Assembly: GCA_021775255.1 (NCBI GenBank)
Contig: JAJFIA010000001.1
Span: 62,001-126,000, forward strand
DNA from: Roseovarius sp.
GTDB lineage: Bacteria > Pseudomonadota > Alphaproteobacteria > Rhodobacterales > Rhodobacteraceae
DNA length: 64,000 nucleotides
Direction of reading: 5' to 3'
Part shown: positions 40,417 through 49,690 of the stretch, piece by piece
Position numbering within the stretch: position 1 is the stretch's first letter
How the letters are laid out: every line of letters starts with the position of its first letter
Program-made: the position numbers and the translations under genes
Notes under the pieces: generated by a model
Seen by the model: the letters and a program-made list of their open reading frames with translations, nothing else
Databases searched by the model: none
What the model was told of the DNA's origin: nothing

Positions 40417-41054
40417 TTTCGGGCCTCAAATTCGGTTTGCAGGTTGCGCACATGTTCCGTGAGGCCGGGCTGTTGCGAGCGCCTGAGGCGCGAGGCGGTC
40501 ACGATGCTGCGCAGTTTTTCTTCGGTCGCATCCAGATCATCATTGATCAGCACAAAATCATAGCCATCCCAATGGCTGATCTCATCCCAGCTTTTTTGCA
40601 TGCGTTTGGCCACCACTTCGGCACTGTCCTGGCCGCGGGTTTCCAACCGGCGGTGCAGCTCGGCAATCGACGGCGGCAGGATGAAAATGGACAACGTATG
40701 CGCTCCAAGCGCCGAATTGCGAATTTGCTGCGCGCCCTGCCAGTCGATGTCAAACAGCACGTCCTGCCCGCGATCAATCGCCTCCTGCACCGGGGCGCGC
40801 GGCGAGCCGTAGAAATTGCCAAAGACATGCGCATGTTCCAGCATGTCGCCATGGGCCACATCACGTTTGAACCGGGTTTCGCTGAGAAAATGGTAATCCT
40901 TGCCGTCCACCTCGCCTGCGCGCGGTTTGCGGGTGGTGGCGGATACCGAGAATTGCACCTTCGGATCCCAGTGCATCAGGCGCCGTGACAGGGTGGATTT
41001 GCCCGCGCCCGAGGGCGACGAGAGAATGATCAGAAGGCCGCGTCGGTTGCTCAT
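40413..41054 (-). CDS. gmk: Guanylate kinase
   Basis: Phosphorylates GMP to GDP with ATP. The 213-residue protein has the P-loop [15 protein letters not shown], the GMP-binding [23 protein letters not shown], and [12 protein letters not shown]. Gene order yicC-gmk is common in proteobacteria and is kept here with a 9-nt gap. Confidence 0.97.
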   Translation of the reverse strand: MSNRRGLLIILSSPSGAGKSTLSRRLMHWDPKVQFSVSATTRKPRAGEVDGKDYHFLSETRFKRDVAHGDMLEHAHVFGNFYGSPRAPVQEAIDRGQDVLFDIDWQGAQQIRNSALGAHTLSIFILPPSIAELHRRLETRGQDSAEVVAKRMQKSWDEISHWDGYDFVLINDDLDATEEKLRSIVTASRLRRSQQPGLTEHVRNLQTEFEARK

Positions 41055-41063
41055 GCTATGCCC

Positions 41064-41954
41064 CTATTCCACATTCTGCACCTGCTCGCGCATCTGGTCT
41101 ATCACGGTTTTCAGCTCAAGCCCAAGGGTGGTGAGCGCGGTGGATTGCGATTTGGAACACAGCGTATTGGCCTCGCGGTTGAACTCCTGCGCGAGAAAAT
41201 CAAGCTTGCGCCCGATGGGCGAGCCCTGCGCCAGCAATTCACGCGCCGCACCCACATGGGCGCTCAAACGGGCAATCTCCTCGGTCACATCGGCCTTTAC
41301 TGCCAGCATCGCCAGTTCCTGCGCCACGCGCGATTCCTCGGCCCCATCGGCGTTTTCCATCACCTGCGCCAAAGCCCGGCGCAGATTGGCGGCAACCTCG
41401 GGCTTGCGCGCCTCGGCGGCTTTGGCGGCCTCATCCGTGAGCCGGGCAATATCATCAAGATGCGCGCCCAGCATCATTGCCAAGGCAGTGCCTTCCGTGG
41501 CCCGCATGGTGAGGAAACTTTCCAGCACGCCTTCGAAATCTGCCAGCAAGGCCTTGGAAAGATCGGTTGTATCCTGTTCTTCAGTGCTGGTTTCCAACAC
41601 CCCGCGCAATGACAGGATATCCGCCGCATTGGCCGGGGCCAGTGACAGCCCCTGATCCATCGCCGCCGCTTCTACCTGCGCCATGGCCGCCAGCACCGCC
41701 TGCATCTGCGGCGCATTGATAGATGGCGTTCCGGCCTGATTTTCGGCCACCACCCGCAAGGCCAATGACACGTTGCCGCGCGCCATCGCCTTGCCCAATC
41801 GCGCCCGCAATGCCGCCTCCAGCCCGGCGATCCATTCGGGCACCCTGAGGCGCAGATCAAGCCCCTTGCCGTTGACACCGCGCAGCTCCCATGTCCAGTC
41901 AAAGCCCGCATATGTGCCTTTGCCCGAGGCAAAACCCGTCATTGAATGTAGCAC
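41064..41954 (-). CDS. YicC family endoribonuclease
   Basis: A 296-residue protein with the YicC N-terminal block HSMTGFASGKG, the ELRGVNGKGLDLRLRVPEW motif and the C-terminal DUF1732 region ending SPIGRKLDFLAQEFNREANTLCSKS and ELKTVIDQMREQVQNVE. YicC proteins are recently described RNases linked to small-RNA turnover. The start is the GTG at 41954 (giving MLHSMTGF), which matches the position of the E. coli start MIRSMTAY; the ATG at 41942 is an alternative and the frame to 42092 is unlikely. It is followed by gmk. Confidence 0.9.
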   Translation of the reverse strand: MLHSMTGFASGKGTYAGFDWTWELRGVNGKGLDLRLRVPEWIAGLEAALRARLGKAMARGNVSLALRVVAENQAGTPSINAPQMQAVLAAMAQVEAAAMDQGLSLAPANAADILSLRGVLETSTEEQDTTDLSKALLADFEGVLESFLTMRATEGTALAMMLGAHLDDIARLTDEAAKAAEARKPEVAANLRRALAQVMENADGAEESRVAQELAMLAVKADVTEEIARLSAHVGAARELLAQGSPIGRKLDFLAQEFNREANTLCSKSQSTALTTLGLELKTVIDQMREQVQNVE

Positions 41955-42039
41955 GCCCTGCCCCTTTCGTAACTTACTGTTCTGTCCTACCCACAAGGGG
42001 TCTGTGTGGCAAGCGTGACGGGGCCAATGAGAGCCCCCG

Positions 42040-42055
42040 TTAACCTTTTGATAAC
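42040..42055. promoter_or_regulatory. CtrA-like site between yicC and the PAS protein gene
   Basis: TTAA-N7-ATAAC matches the CtrA consensus in 8 of 9 positions. A further TTAACC follows at 42061. The site lies in the divergent gap and could serve either gene. Confidence 0.35.
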
Positions 42056-42196
42056 CAAAGTTAACCAATAGAACGGATTTTAGACAAATCATCTAACAAT
42101 TATGCCATTATCTTAATCAACGGCGAAATTGCAGTTGGGCGGGAAGGCCTGACAGGCGGATCGCCAGAAATGCAACGAGTGATCAAGAGGTTTGTT

Positions 42197-42862
42197 ATGC
42201 AAGAAGAGATAATGCCTGAAAAAGTCAGATCGCTGAAGAAATCAACGGCCCAAAGGCGCGATATTGCCGCGTTTTATGGCTATTGGCAAAGCATGCGTCA
42301 CGGGGCAGATGTGCCAAACCGCTCGGAGATTGATCCGCGCGGGATTGAATCACTTCTGGCCAATGCCTTCATCGCCGAAAAGATTGCCCCCGGTCTGGCC
42401 CGGATGCGGATTGCCGGCACACATCTTGCCGATCTGATGGGCATGGAAGTGCGTGGCATGCCGATCAGCGCCTTCATGGCCCCCAATCACCGTGATGCGC
42501 TGGCCGGATTGCTGGTGGATGTGTTTGAACGCCCCGCCACCTTGCAGATCGAGCTTGTCTCGAAGGGCCAAATGGGCAAACCGGACCTGACCGGTACGCT
42601 GGTGATGCTACCCCTGCGCAGTGATCTGGGCGATATTTCACGGGCGCTGGGCTGTCTTGTCACCCAAGGCCAGATTGGCAGCAGCCCGCGCCGGTTTGAG
42701 ATTGCATCGCATCAGATCAGACCGCTGGATTTGTCGCCGGTATCAGGGCAGGTGCAAACCGCCGGCGCTGCCCCCGCAGGCATGGCCGAAAACGCCCGGC
42801 CATTTAGCGGCACGGCACCGCTTTCCGGCAGCGAACGGCCTTATCTGCGGTTGGTTAAGTAA
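42197..42862 (+). CDS. PAS domain-containing protein (PAS_5 family)
   Basis: A 221-residue soluble protein with a single PAS-like region (about 30-150): DIAAFYGYWQSMRHG, IDPRGIESLLANAFIAEKI, MRIAGTHLADLMGMEVRGMPISAFM. There is no kinase, GGDEF or DNA-binding domain, so it is a stand-alone sensor or adaptor. The C-terminal 50 residues are low in complexity and end PYLRLVK. Start 42197 is chosen because GAGG lies 7 nt upstream; ATG 42170 and 42212 are possible. Near-consensus CtrA-like sites lie in the promoter region. This family is widespread in alphaproteobacteria; its function is not known. Confidence 0.82.
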   Translation: MQEEIMPEKVRSLKKSTAQRRDIAAFYGYWQSMRHGADVPNRSEIDPRGIESLLANAFIAEKIAPGLARMRIAGTHLADLMGMEVRGMPISAFMAPNHRDALAGLLVDVFERPATLQIELVSKGQMGKPDLTGTLVMLPLRSDLGDISRALGCLVTQGQIGSSPRRFEIASHQIRPLDLSPVSGQVQTAGAAPAGMAENARPFSGTAPLSGSERPYLRLVK

Positions 42863-42870
42863 AGAAAAAC

Positions 42871-42903
42871 TGGCCCGGAGCCTATAGCCCCGGGGCCATT
42901 ATT
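42871..42903. terminator. Hairpin terminator between the PAS gene and the DAHP synthase gene
   Basis: TGGCCCGGAGC and GCCCCGGGGCCA flank a short TATA loop, forming an imperfect GC-rich stem followed by ATTATTTAT. Its place between two convergent stop codons suggests a shared terminator. Confidence 0.55.
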
Positions 42904-44273
42904 TATCCGGCACGCTCGGCCTGACGGTCGTTGCGCAGCGCTGACAGCTCCTCAGCCACCAAAAACGCCAGTTCAAGCGATTGGCTGGCATTAAGCCGCG
43001 GATCACAGGCGGTGTGATAGCGATCACTGAGGTCTTCATCGCTGACTGCCCGCACCCCGCCGGTGCATTCGGTCACGTCCTGGCCGGTCATCTCGAAATG
43101 CACGCCGCCGGGGATTGTGCCCTCGGATTTATGCACCGCGAAAAACTCGCGCACTTCGCGCAGCACCGATTCAAACGGCCGGGTTTTGTAGCCCGAGGCG
43201 GATTTGATGGTGTTGCCATGCATCGCATCACAGACCCAGACCACATTCGCCCCCTCATCGCGGACCGTCTTGATCAGGCGCGGCAGGTGCTCGCCCACAT
43301 TGCCCGCGCCAAAGCGGTTGATCAGCGTCAGCCGCCCCGGCTCGTTTTTGGGGTTCAGCGTTCCCATCAGGGATTTGAGATCATCAGATGTCATCGTCGG
43401 GCCGCATTTCAGGCCGATTGGGTTTAGCACACCCTTGCAAAACTCCACATGCGCGCCATCCGGCTGCCGTGTGCGGTCGCCGATCCAGATCATGTGGCCG
43501 GACCCTGCCAGCCATTTGCCCGAGGTGGAATCAAGCCGCGTCAGCGCCTCTTCATATTCCAAAAGCAGGCTTTCATGGCTGGTGTAGAAATCAACCGTTT
43601 GCAACGTGTGCGCGTGATCAGAGTCAACGCCGGCGGCAGACATGAAATCAAGCGCGTCAGAGATATGATTGGCCATGTCGCGATAGCGCGCGGCATTGTC
43701 ACGCTCGGTAAAGCCAAGCGTCCAGGAATGCACCTGATGCACATCGGCATAGCCGCCGGTTGAAAACGCCCGGATCAGGTTGAGCGTGGCCGCGGCCTGG
43801 GTATAGGCCTGCAGCATCTTCTCGGGATCGGGAATGCGCGCGGCCTCGGTAAAGGCCAGCTCATTGATGATATCGCCGCGGTAGCTGGGCAGTTCCACGC
43901 CATTCACCACCTCAGTGGGGGCGCTGCGCGGCTTGGCGAACTGCCCGGCCATGCGGCCCACCTTGACCACCGGCACCTTGGCACCATAGGTCAGAACCAT
44001 CGCCATTTGCAGCATCACCTTGAAAGTATCACGAATGGCATCGGCGCTGAACTGCTCGAAACTTTCGGCACAATCGCCGCCCTGCAGAAGAAACGCCTCA
44101 CCACGCGATGCCGCGCCTAATTGTGCCTTGAGGGTGCGCGCCTCACCGGCAAAAACCAACGGCGGATATTGTGACAGTTTCGATTCAACACGATTGAGTG
44201 CAGCACCATCAAGATACTCAGGCATCTGCACCCGGGGCTTTGCGCGCCAGTCGGATTTTTGCCAGTCAGTCAT
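42903..44273 (-). CDS. Class II 3-deoxy-7-phosphoheptulonate (DAHP) synthase
   Basis: First enzyme of the shikimate pathway, joining phosphoenolpyruvate and erythrose 4-phosphate. The 456-residue protein is the plant-like class II type: [28 protein letters not shown] (with the metal-binding cysteine), [48 protein letters not shown] and CDAMHGNT. The start at 44273 has GGAG 7 nt upstream; the frame extends to 44324 without similarity. It is divergent from the GlxA-type regulator gene, and I see no attenuator. Confidence 0.96.
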   Translation of the reverse strand: MTDWQKSDWRAKPRVQMPEYLDGAALNRVESKLSQYPPLVFAGEARTLKAQLGAASRGEAFLLQGGDCAESFEQFSADAIRDTFKVMLQMAMVLTYGAKVPVVKVGRMAGQFAKPRSAPTEVVNGVELPSYRGDIINELAFTEAARIPDPEKMLQAYTQAAATLNLIRAFSTGGYADVHQVHSWTLGFTERDNAARYRDMANHISDALDFMSAAGVDSDHAHTLQTVDFYTSHESLLLEYEEALTRLDSTSGKWLAGSGHMIWIGDRTRQPDGAHVEFCKGVLNPIGLKCGPTMTSDDLKSLMGTLNPKNEPGRLTLINRFGAGNVGEHLPRLIKTVRDEGANVVWVCDAMHGNTIKSASGYKTRPFESVLREVREFFAVHKSEGTIPGGVHFEMTGQDVTECTGGVRAVSDEDLSDRYHTACDPRLNASQSLELAFLVAEELSALRNDRQAERAG

Positions 44274-44459
44274 TGTCATTCTCCGCCAAAAGATAATCAG
44301 AGCCCCGTCTATAAGTGTCTGCAAGCCCTAAAGCAACGGCCAAGCACCCATGTTTCTGATTGCACGGATGTTGAATTTATTTGCCCGGGGCTTGCCAAAT
44401 ATGCCAGTTTGCTAAAAGAGGCAAAATTCCATATGTGCAGGCTTGGAGGTTTGCCCCGG

Positions 44460-45461
44460 ATGAAAACAGGTACAGCAAAAGCAAGCGATGAAACAGCCGA
44501 GGCACCACGGCGGTTTGTTTTTGTCCTGTTGCCGGGGTTTTCACTGCTGAATTTCGCCGCCTCGATTGATTGCATGCGGATCGCCAACCGGATTGCCGGC
44601 AAATCCCTGTATTCATGGACCGTTGCCGGAGATTCGCAGGATTTCATCACCTGCTCGGCCGGGGTGCGGTTTGATCTTGATATGCAGTTGGGCGAGCTGA
44701 ACCGCGATGATACCGCGCTGATCTGTGGCGGGATTGATATACAGCAGGCCACCACCAAACGCCTGCTCAACTGGGTCCGGCGCGAGGCGCGGCGCGGGAT
44801 CAAGCTGGGCGGGCTTTGTACCGCGTCATACGTGCTGGCCAAGGCCGGGCTGCTGGACGGCAAGCGCGCCACCATTCATTGGGAGAACCGCGACAGCTTC
44901 ATCGAGGAATTTGATGAGGTCAATCTGACAAAATCGGTGTTTGTGGTTGATGGCAACCGGATGACAACCGCCGGCGGCACCTCGTCGATTGACCTGATGC
45001 TGAAACTGATTGCCGATGATCACGGTGAGGCCCTGGCCAACGAGGTGGCGGATCAGTTGATCTATTCCTCGATCCGCACCGATCAGGATACCCAGCGTCT
45101 TTCGGTGCCCACCCGCATCGGCGTGCGCCATCCCAAGCTCAGCCAGGTCATCCAGATCATGGAAACCAATATCGAAGAGCCGATCAGCCCGTCCATTCTG
45201 GCGCGTGATGTGGGCATGTCGACGCGCCAGCTTGAGCGGCTGTTTCGGCGCTACCTCAACCGCAGCCCAAAGCGCTATTATATGGAATTGCGCCTGCAAA
45301 AGGCGCGTAACCTGTTGATGCAGACGGATATGACTGTGATCAATGTGGCGCTGGCCTGCGGCTTTGCCTCGCCGTCGCATTTCTCAAAATGCTACCGCGC
45401 GCATTACAACACCACCCCCTACCGCGAGCGCGGCGCGCATGCCTCACGCCTAACTGTCTGA
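44460..45461 (+). CDS. GlxA family transcriptional regulator (DJ-1/PfpI plus AraC HTH)
   Basis: A 333-residue regulator. The N-terminal half is a DJ-1/PfpI-like ligand domain (FVFVLLPGFSLLNFAASID; nucleophile-elbow region GGLCTASYVLAKAGLLDG), the C-terminal third is an AraC DNA-binding domain (PSILARDVGMSTRQLERLFRRYLNRSPKRYYMELRLQKA, then ALACGFASPSHFSKCYRAHY). Relatives control quaternary-amine catabolism (GbdR, CdhR type). The start at 44460 follows GGAGG at somewhat long spacing; the longer frame overlaps the DAHP synthase start region. Its 3' end overlaps the convergent dehydrogenase gene by 12 bp. The target is unknown. Confidence 0.88.
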   Translation: MKTGTAKASDETAEAPRRFVFVLLPGFSLLNFAASIDCMRIANRIAGKSLYSWTVAGDSQDFITCSAGVRFDLDMQLGELNRDDTALICGGIDIQQATTKRLLNWVRREARRGIKLGGLCTASYVLAKAGLLDGKRATIHWENRDSFIEEFDEVNLTKSVFVVDGNRMTTAGGTSSIDLMLKLIADDHGEALANEVADQLIYSSIRTDQDTQRLSVPTRIGVRHPKLSQVIQIMETNIEEPISPSILARDVGMSTRQLERLFRRYLNRSPKRYYMELRLQKARNLLMQTDMTVINVALACGFASPSHFSKCYRAHYNTTPYRERGAHASRLTV

Positions 45462-46550
45462 GGGGGCCAGCCGGTAAAGCGCACCCTGTTTGACACTGAG
45501 AAACCAGATCGTGCCATCGGGGGCCTCGCGGATGTCGCGCACCCGGCCGGTTTCCCTGGATTTCAGTTGCTCCACCTCCGCAAGCGGCGTGCCGGTCAGC
45601 CGTGCGATATAATCAAATTTCAAAGATCCGACAAACATATGCCCGCGCCAGTCGGGCCAGAGCCTGCCGGAATAGATCATCATGCCCGAGGGGGCCATCG
45701 ACGGATCCCAGTAATATTCCGGCTGTTCCATGCCCGGCTTGTGGCTGCCCTCGCCAATCTTATCGCCGGAATAATGCACGCCGTAGGCAATCACCGGCCA
45801 GCCGTAATTGGCCCCCTTGCGGATGAAATTAACCTCGTCCCCGCCCTTGGCGCCGTGCTCGACCACCCATAAATTGCCCTGCAAATCCAGCGCCGCCGCC
45901 TGCGGGTTGCGATGCCCGTAGGACCAGATTGCAGGCCGCGCATCCGGGGTGCGGATGAACGGATTATCCTCTGGAATGCTGCCATCAGGGTTGATCCGGA
46001 TGACCGAGCCGTTTTCCCGGCTCAGATCCTGTGCCGAGGGCCTGTCGCCGCGCTCGCCTATGGTGATGAAAAGCCTGCCATCCAGTGCCTCGACAATCCG
46101 CCCGCCATAATGGCGGTTGGTGTCTGATCCCAGTTTCATTTCAAAAATCACTGTCCAGTTTTCAAGATGGAGGTTGTCGGCGCTGAGAATGGCCGATGCC
46201 ACCGTCGTTCCGGCCCCGTTGGGCTGTGTTTTGGCATAGGCAAAGAACAACTGCCGCGTCTGGGCAAAATCACGCGGCACCATCACATCAAAGAGGCCCC
46301 CCTGACCCTTGACATGCAGCTTGGGCACACCTTCGATCTTTATGCGTTTGCCATCTGTCAGGCACCACAAATCCCCGCCGCGTTCGGTGATCAGAACCGC
46401 GCCACCGGGGAGAAAGCCAAATGACCACGGCTGCTCCAGCCCATCTGTCATTTTGCTGATATTCAGATCCCCTTGCATGCTTTCAAATGCCATCAAAGGG
46501 GAAATCCACAACATCAGAACAATTATATAATTCAATAGATTACGCATCAT
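45450..46550 (-). CDS. PQQ-dependent aldose sugar dehydrogenase family protein (YliI type)
   Basis: A 366-residue exported six-bladed beta-propeller of the soluble glucose dehydrogenase/YliI family. It has a signal peptide (hydrophobic 5-20, SPLMA) and the family elements QPWSFGFLPGGAVLITERGG, the propeller motif GGRIVEALDGRLFITIGERGDR, SYGHRNPQAAA and VVEHGAKGGDEVNFIRKGANYGWP. E. coli YliI oxidises aldoses with PQQ in the periplasm. No pqq genes are seen in the window. It is the last gene of the leftward run starting at the HerA-like gene, 13 nt after dxs, and may be cotranscribed. Confidence 0.88.
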   Translation of the reverse strand: MMRNLLNYIIVLMLWISPLMAFESMQGDLNISKMTDGLEQPWSFGFLPGGAVLITERGGDLWCLTDGKRIKIEGVPKLHVKGQGGLFDVMVPRDFAQTRQLFFAYAKTQPNGAGTTVASAILSADNLHLENWTVIFEMKLGSDTNRHYGGRIVEALDGRLFITIGERGDRPSAQDLSRENGSVIRINPDGSIPEDNPFIRTPDARPAIWSYGHRNPQAAALDLQGNLWVVEHGAKGGDEVNFIRKGANYGWPVIAYGVHYSGDKIGEGSHKPGMEQPEYYWDPSMAPSGMMIYSGRLWPDWRGHMFVGSLKFDYIARLTGTPLAEVEQLKSRETGRVRDIREAPDGTIWFLSVKQGALYRLAPSDS

Positions 46551-46563
46551 ACCTCAGCTTGTA

Positions 46564-48492
46564 TCAGGCGCGTTTGCTGCCAATCCGGGCAATGCCCAAC
46601 GCCTCCAGCACTTTGGCCTCAATCTGTGCCGCATCAAGGCCCGCCACCTTATACATATCTTCCATGCTGGCCTGATCAATGAAAATATCCGGCAGTACCA
46701 TGGCGCGGAATTTAAGGCCTGCGTCAAACACCGCGTTTTCCGCCAGAAGCTGTGCCACATGGCTGCCAAAGCCACCCACAGCCCCTTCTTCAATGGTGAT
46801 CAGCGCCTCATGGTCGGCGGCCAGTTGCAAAATCATTTCTTCGTCCAAGGGCTTGGCAAAACGGGCGTCGGCAATGGTGGGATTTATGCCGCGCGCGGTG
46901 AGCTTCTCGGCCGCCTTGCGCACCTCGCCCAGCCTTGTGCCAAAAGATAAAAGCGCCACGCGCGCGCCCTTTTGAATAATCCGGCCCTTGCCGATTTCCA
47001 GCACCTCGCCGTGCTCGGGCATCTCTAAGCCTACGCCTTCGCCGCGCGGGTAGCGAAACGCAATCGGGCCGCTATCATGCGCGGCGGCGGTGGCCACCAT
47101 ATGCACCAATTCCGCCTCATCAGCGGCGGCCATCACCACAAACCCCGGCAGGTTGGCAAGGAAGGCCACATCATAGCTGCCCGCATGGGTGGCCCCGTCG
47201 GCCCCCACCAATCCGGCACGATCAATCGCGAACCTGACCGGCAGGCGCTGAATCGCCACATCATGCACCACCTGATCATAACCGCGTTGCAGGAAGGTGG
47301 AATATAGCGCGCAAAACGGCTTCATCCCGCCCGCCGCAAGCCCGGCGGAAAACGTCACCGCGTGTTGCTCGGCAATGCCCACGTCAAAGCAGCGCGACGG
47401 GTAACGCCCGGCAAAAAGATCAAGCCCTGTGCCATCGGGCATCGCCGCTGTCACGGCGCAGATTTTATCATCCTGTGCGGCGTGATCCAGAAGGGCATTT
47501 GCAAACACCTTGGTATAGCTTGGCGCATTGCTTGGGGGCTTCACCTGCGCGCCGGTAACCATATCAAACCGCGCCGTGGCATGGCCACCATCGCGCGCGG
47601 CCTCGGCGGGCGCATAGCCCTTGCCCTTTTTGGTCAGAATATGGATCAAAATCGGCCCGGTGGCACGTTGATGCACCGTACGTAGAACCGGCAAAAGCTG
47701 TTCCAGATCATGGCCATCTATCGGCCCGACATAGCTGAATCCCAACTCTTCAAACAAGGTGCCGCCGACGGCCATGCCCTTGAGCATCTCCTTGGCCCGG
47801 CGCGCGCCTTCCTGAAACGGCTCGGGCAGCAACGATACCGCCCCCTTGGCTGCGGCCTTCAGTTCCTGAAATGGCTCGCCTGCATAAAGCCTTGAAAGAT
47901 ATGATGAAAATGCGCCCACGGGTGGCGCGATCGACATCTCGTTATCGTTGAGAATGACAAACATCCGGCGCTTCAAATGCCCGGCATTATTCAGCGCCTC
48001 GAACGCCATGCCGGCACTCATGGCGCCATCACCGATCACCGCGATGGCATCGCCCAGCCCGGTATCACACACCCCGCCCAGATCACGCGCCACGGCAAAG
48101 CCGAGGGCGGCACTGATCGAGGTGGAAGAATGCGCCGCGCCAAACGGATCATAGGGCGATTCCGAGCGCTTGGTGAAGCCCGAAAGCCCGCCTTTTTGCC
48201 GCAATGTGCGGATACGGTCGCGCCTGCCGGTGAGGATTTTATGGGGATAGCTTTGATGGCTCACATCCCAGATGATCTTGTCGCGCGGCGCGTCAAACAC
48301 CGTGTGCAGCGCCACCGTCAGTTCAACCACCCCAAGCCCGGCCCCAAGATGCCCGCCGGTTTCTGAAACAGCACTTATGGTTTCGGCCCGGATCTCATCC
48401 GCCAGCGCCCGCAGCTCGGCATTCGTCAGCCGCTTGAGATCGGCGGGGCATGAAACCTGATCCAGCAGGGGGGTATTCGGGCGGTTCGACAT
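46564..48492 (-). CDS. dxs: 1-deoxy-D-xylulose-5-phosphate synthase
   Basis: First enzyme of the MEP isoprenoid pathway: condenses pyruvate and glyceraldehyde 3-phosphate with thiamine diphosphate. The 642-residue protein has the transketolase layout: [52 protein letters not shown] with N at the ThDP site, [17 protein letters not shown] and the C-terminal domain. It follows ispA by 33 nt in the order xseB-ispA-dxs, a common proteobacterial operon supplying farnesyl diphosphate and deoxyxylulose phosphate. Confidence 0.97.
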   Translation of the reverse strand: MSNRPNTPLLDQVSCPADLKRLTNAELRALADEIRAETISAVSETGGHLGAGLGVVELTVALHTVFDAPRDKIIWDVSHQSYPHKILTGRRDRIRTLRQKGGLSGFTKRSESPYDPFGAAHSSTSISAALGFAVARDLGGVCDTGLGDAIAVIGDGAMSAGMAFEALNNAGHLKRRMFVILNDNEMSIAPPVGAFSSYLSRLYAGEPFQELKAAAKGAVSLLPEPFQEGARRAKEMLKGMAVGGTLFEELGFSYVGPIDGHDLEQLLPVLRTVHQRATGPILIHILTKKGKGYAPAEAARDGGHATARFDMVTGAQVKPPSNAPSYTKVFANALLDHAAQDDKICAVTAAMPDGTGLDLFAGRYPSRCFDVGIAEQHAVTFSAGLAAGGMKPFCALYSTFLQRGYDQVVHDVAIQRLPVRFAIDRAGLVGADGATHAGSYDVAFLANLPGFVVMAAADEAELVHMVATAAAHDSGPIAFRYPRGEGVGLEMPEHGEVLEIGKGRIIQKGARVALLSFGTRLGEVRKAAEKLTARGINPTIADARFAKPLDEEMILQLAADHEALITIEEGAVGGFGSHVAQLLAENAVFDAGLKFRAMVLPDIFIDQASMEDMYKVAGLDAAQIEAKVLEALGIARIGSKRA

Positions 48493-48525
48493 ATGTAAAT
48501 GCAGCCTCCTTCCGGGCCAGACAGC

Positions 48526-49377
48526 TCACGCCTTGCGGGCAATAACGAACCGCGCCAGATGCTGCAAGCCATTGGCTTCCTTACCATAGACAGACAGGGC
48601 GTCACAGGCCTGATCCGCCAGGGCCCCGGCGCGGGCTTTTGCCTCATCCAGCCCCAGAAGGGAGACAAACGTGGCTTTGCCGGCCTTGGCATCCTTGCCC
48701 ACGGCCTTGCCCGCAGTGGCGGCATCGCCGGTCACGTCAATCACATCATCACGGATCTGAAATGCCAGCCCAAGGGCGCGGGCATAGGCCTGCAATGGCG
48801 CCGTGTCAGCCCCGGCCATCACAGCACCACTTGTGGCCGACCATTCAATCAGCGCGCCGGTTTTACCGGCCTGAAGCCGGGTGATCTGATCCAAAGTCAG
48901 CGGGGAAGCGGCGGATTCGGCCGCAATATCAAGCGCCTGACCCAGCACCATCCCCCGCCCGCCCGCGGCCCGCGCCAGGGCCAAAGCCAGATCGGCGCGC
49001 TTGGGCACATCCTTGTGGCAGACCATCTCAAAGGCCAGAGCCTGTAGCGCATCCCCCACCAGAACCGCCGTTGCCTCATCCCATTTCACATGCACCGTGG
49101 GCTGCCCCCGGCGCAGGGCGTCATCATCCATGCAGGGCAGATCATCATGCACCAGAGAATAGGCATGCATCGCCTCAATCGCCGTCCCGGGCCAGATCGC
49201 ACAGCTATCCTTAATCCCATGCAACCGCGCGCTTTCCATCACCAGAAACGCCCGCACCCGCTTGCCGCCGCGCGTGGCATAGCGCATGGCCTCGCCCACC
49301 GGCCCTTCAAATGGTTTGAGAACCTGATCCAAATGCGATTGTACCCGGTCTGCGACCCCGGCAAGCCGTTCCTGCAT
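48526..49377 (-). CDS. ispA: Polyprenyl synthetase (geranyl/farnesyl diphosphate synthase)
   Basis: Trans-prenyltransferase making geranyl and farnesyl diphosphate. The 283-residue protein has the first aspartate-rich motif in LVHDDLPCMDDDALRRGQPT (DDxxxxD form, typical of bacterial FPP synthases) and the second in FQIRDDVIDVTGD, with GGKRVRAFLV for substrate binding. It starts 5 nt after xseB and is followed by dxs. Confidence 0.95.
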   Translation of the reverse strand: MQERLAGVADRVQSHLDQVLKPFEGPVGEAMRYATRGGKRVRAFLVMESARLHGIKDSCAIWPGTAIEAMHAYSLVHDDLPCMDDDALRRGQPTVHVKWDEATAVLVGDALQALAFEMVCHKDVPKRADLALALARAAGGRGMVLGQALDIAAESAASPLTLDQITRLQAGKTGALIEWSATSGAVMAGADTAPLQAYARALGLAFQIRDDVIDVTGDAATAGKAVGKDAKAGKATFVSLLGLDEAKARAGALADQACDALSVYGKEANGLQHLARFVIARKA

Positions 49378-49382
49378 TGCGA

Positions 49383-49625
49383 TTACTGGCCTTCCACCGG
49401 TGTCGTGCCGGTGGGTTTGCCGTTGCCGTCCAGGGTGATTGACGCGACCTTTTCCTCGGCCTCTTTCAGCTTGGCCTCGCAGCGTTTCTTCAGCTCGGCC
49501 CCGCGCTCATAAAGCTTTATCGAATCCTCCAAAGCCACATCACCGCGCTCCAGCTTGCCGACAACCTCTTCCAGCGCTTTCATCGCCTGCTCAAATGACA
49601 TCTTGGCTATCGGGGTCTCGGTCAT
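49383..49625 (-). CDS. xseB: Exodeoxyribonuclease VII small subunit
   Basis: Small subunit of the single-strand DNA exonuclease. The 80-residue protein is a helical hairpin: MSFEQAMKALEEVVGKLERGDVALEDSIKLYERGAELKKRCEAKL in outline, the clear XseB signature, with a short flexible tail. The start is MTETPIAK at 49625, with AGGAT upstream; the frame to 49682 adds a non-matching leader. It is the first of the xseB-ispA-dxs group. Confidence 0.95.
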   Translation of the reverse strand: MTETPIAKMSFEQAMKALEEVVGKLERGDVALEDSIKLYERGAELKKRCEAKLKEAEEKVASITLDGNGKPTGTTPVEGQ

Positions 49626-49690
49626 ACTGTTATCCTTTGATCCTGTAGCACCTAGCATAAACCCACAGGCGGCGAGGTACAATTCACCAC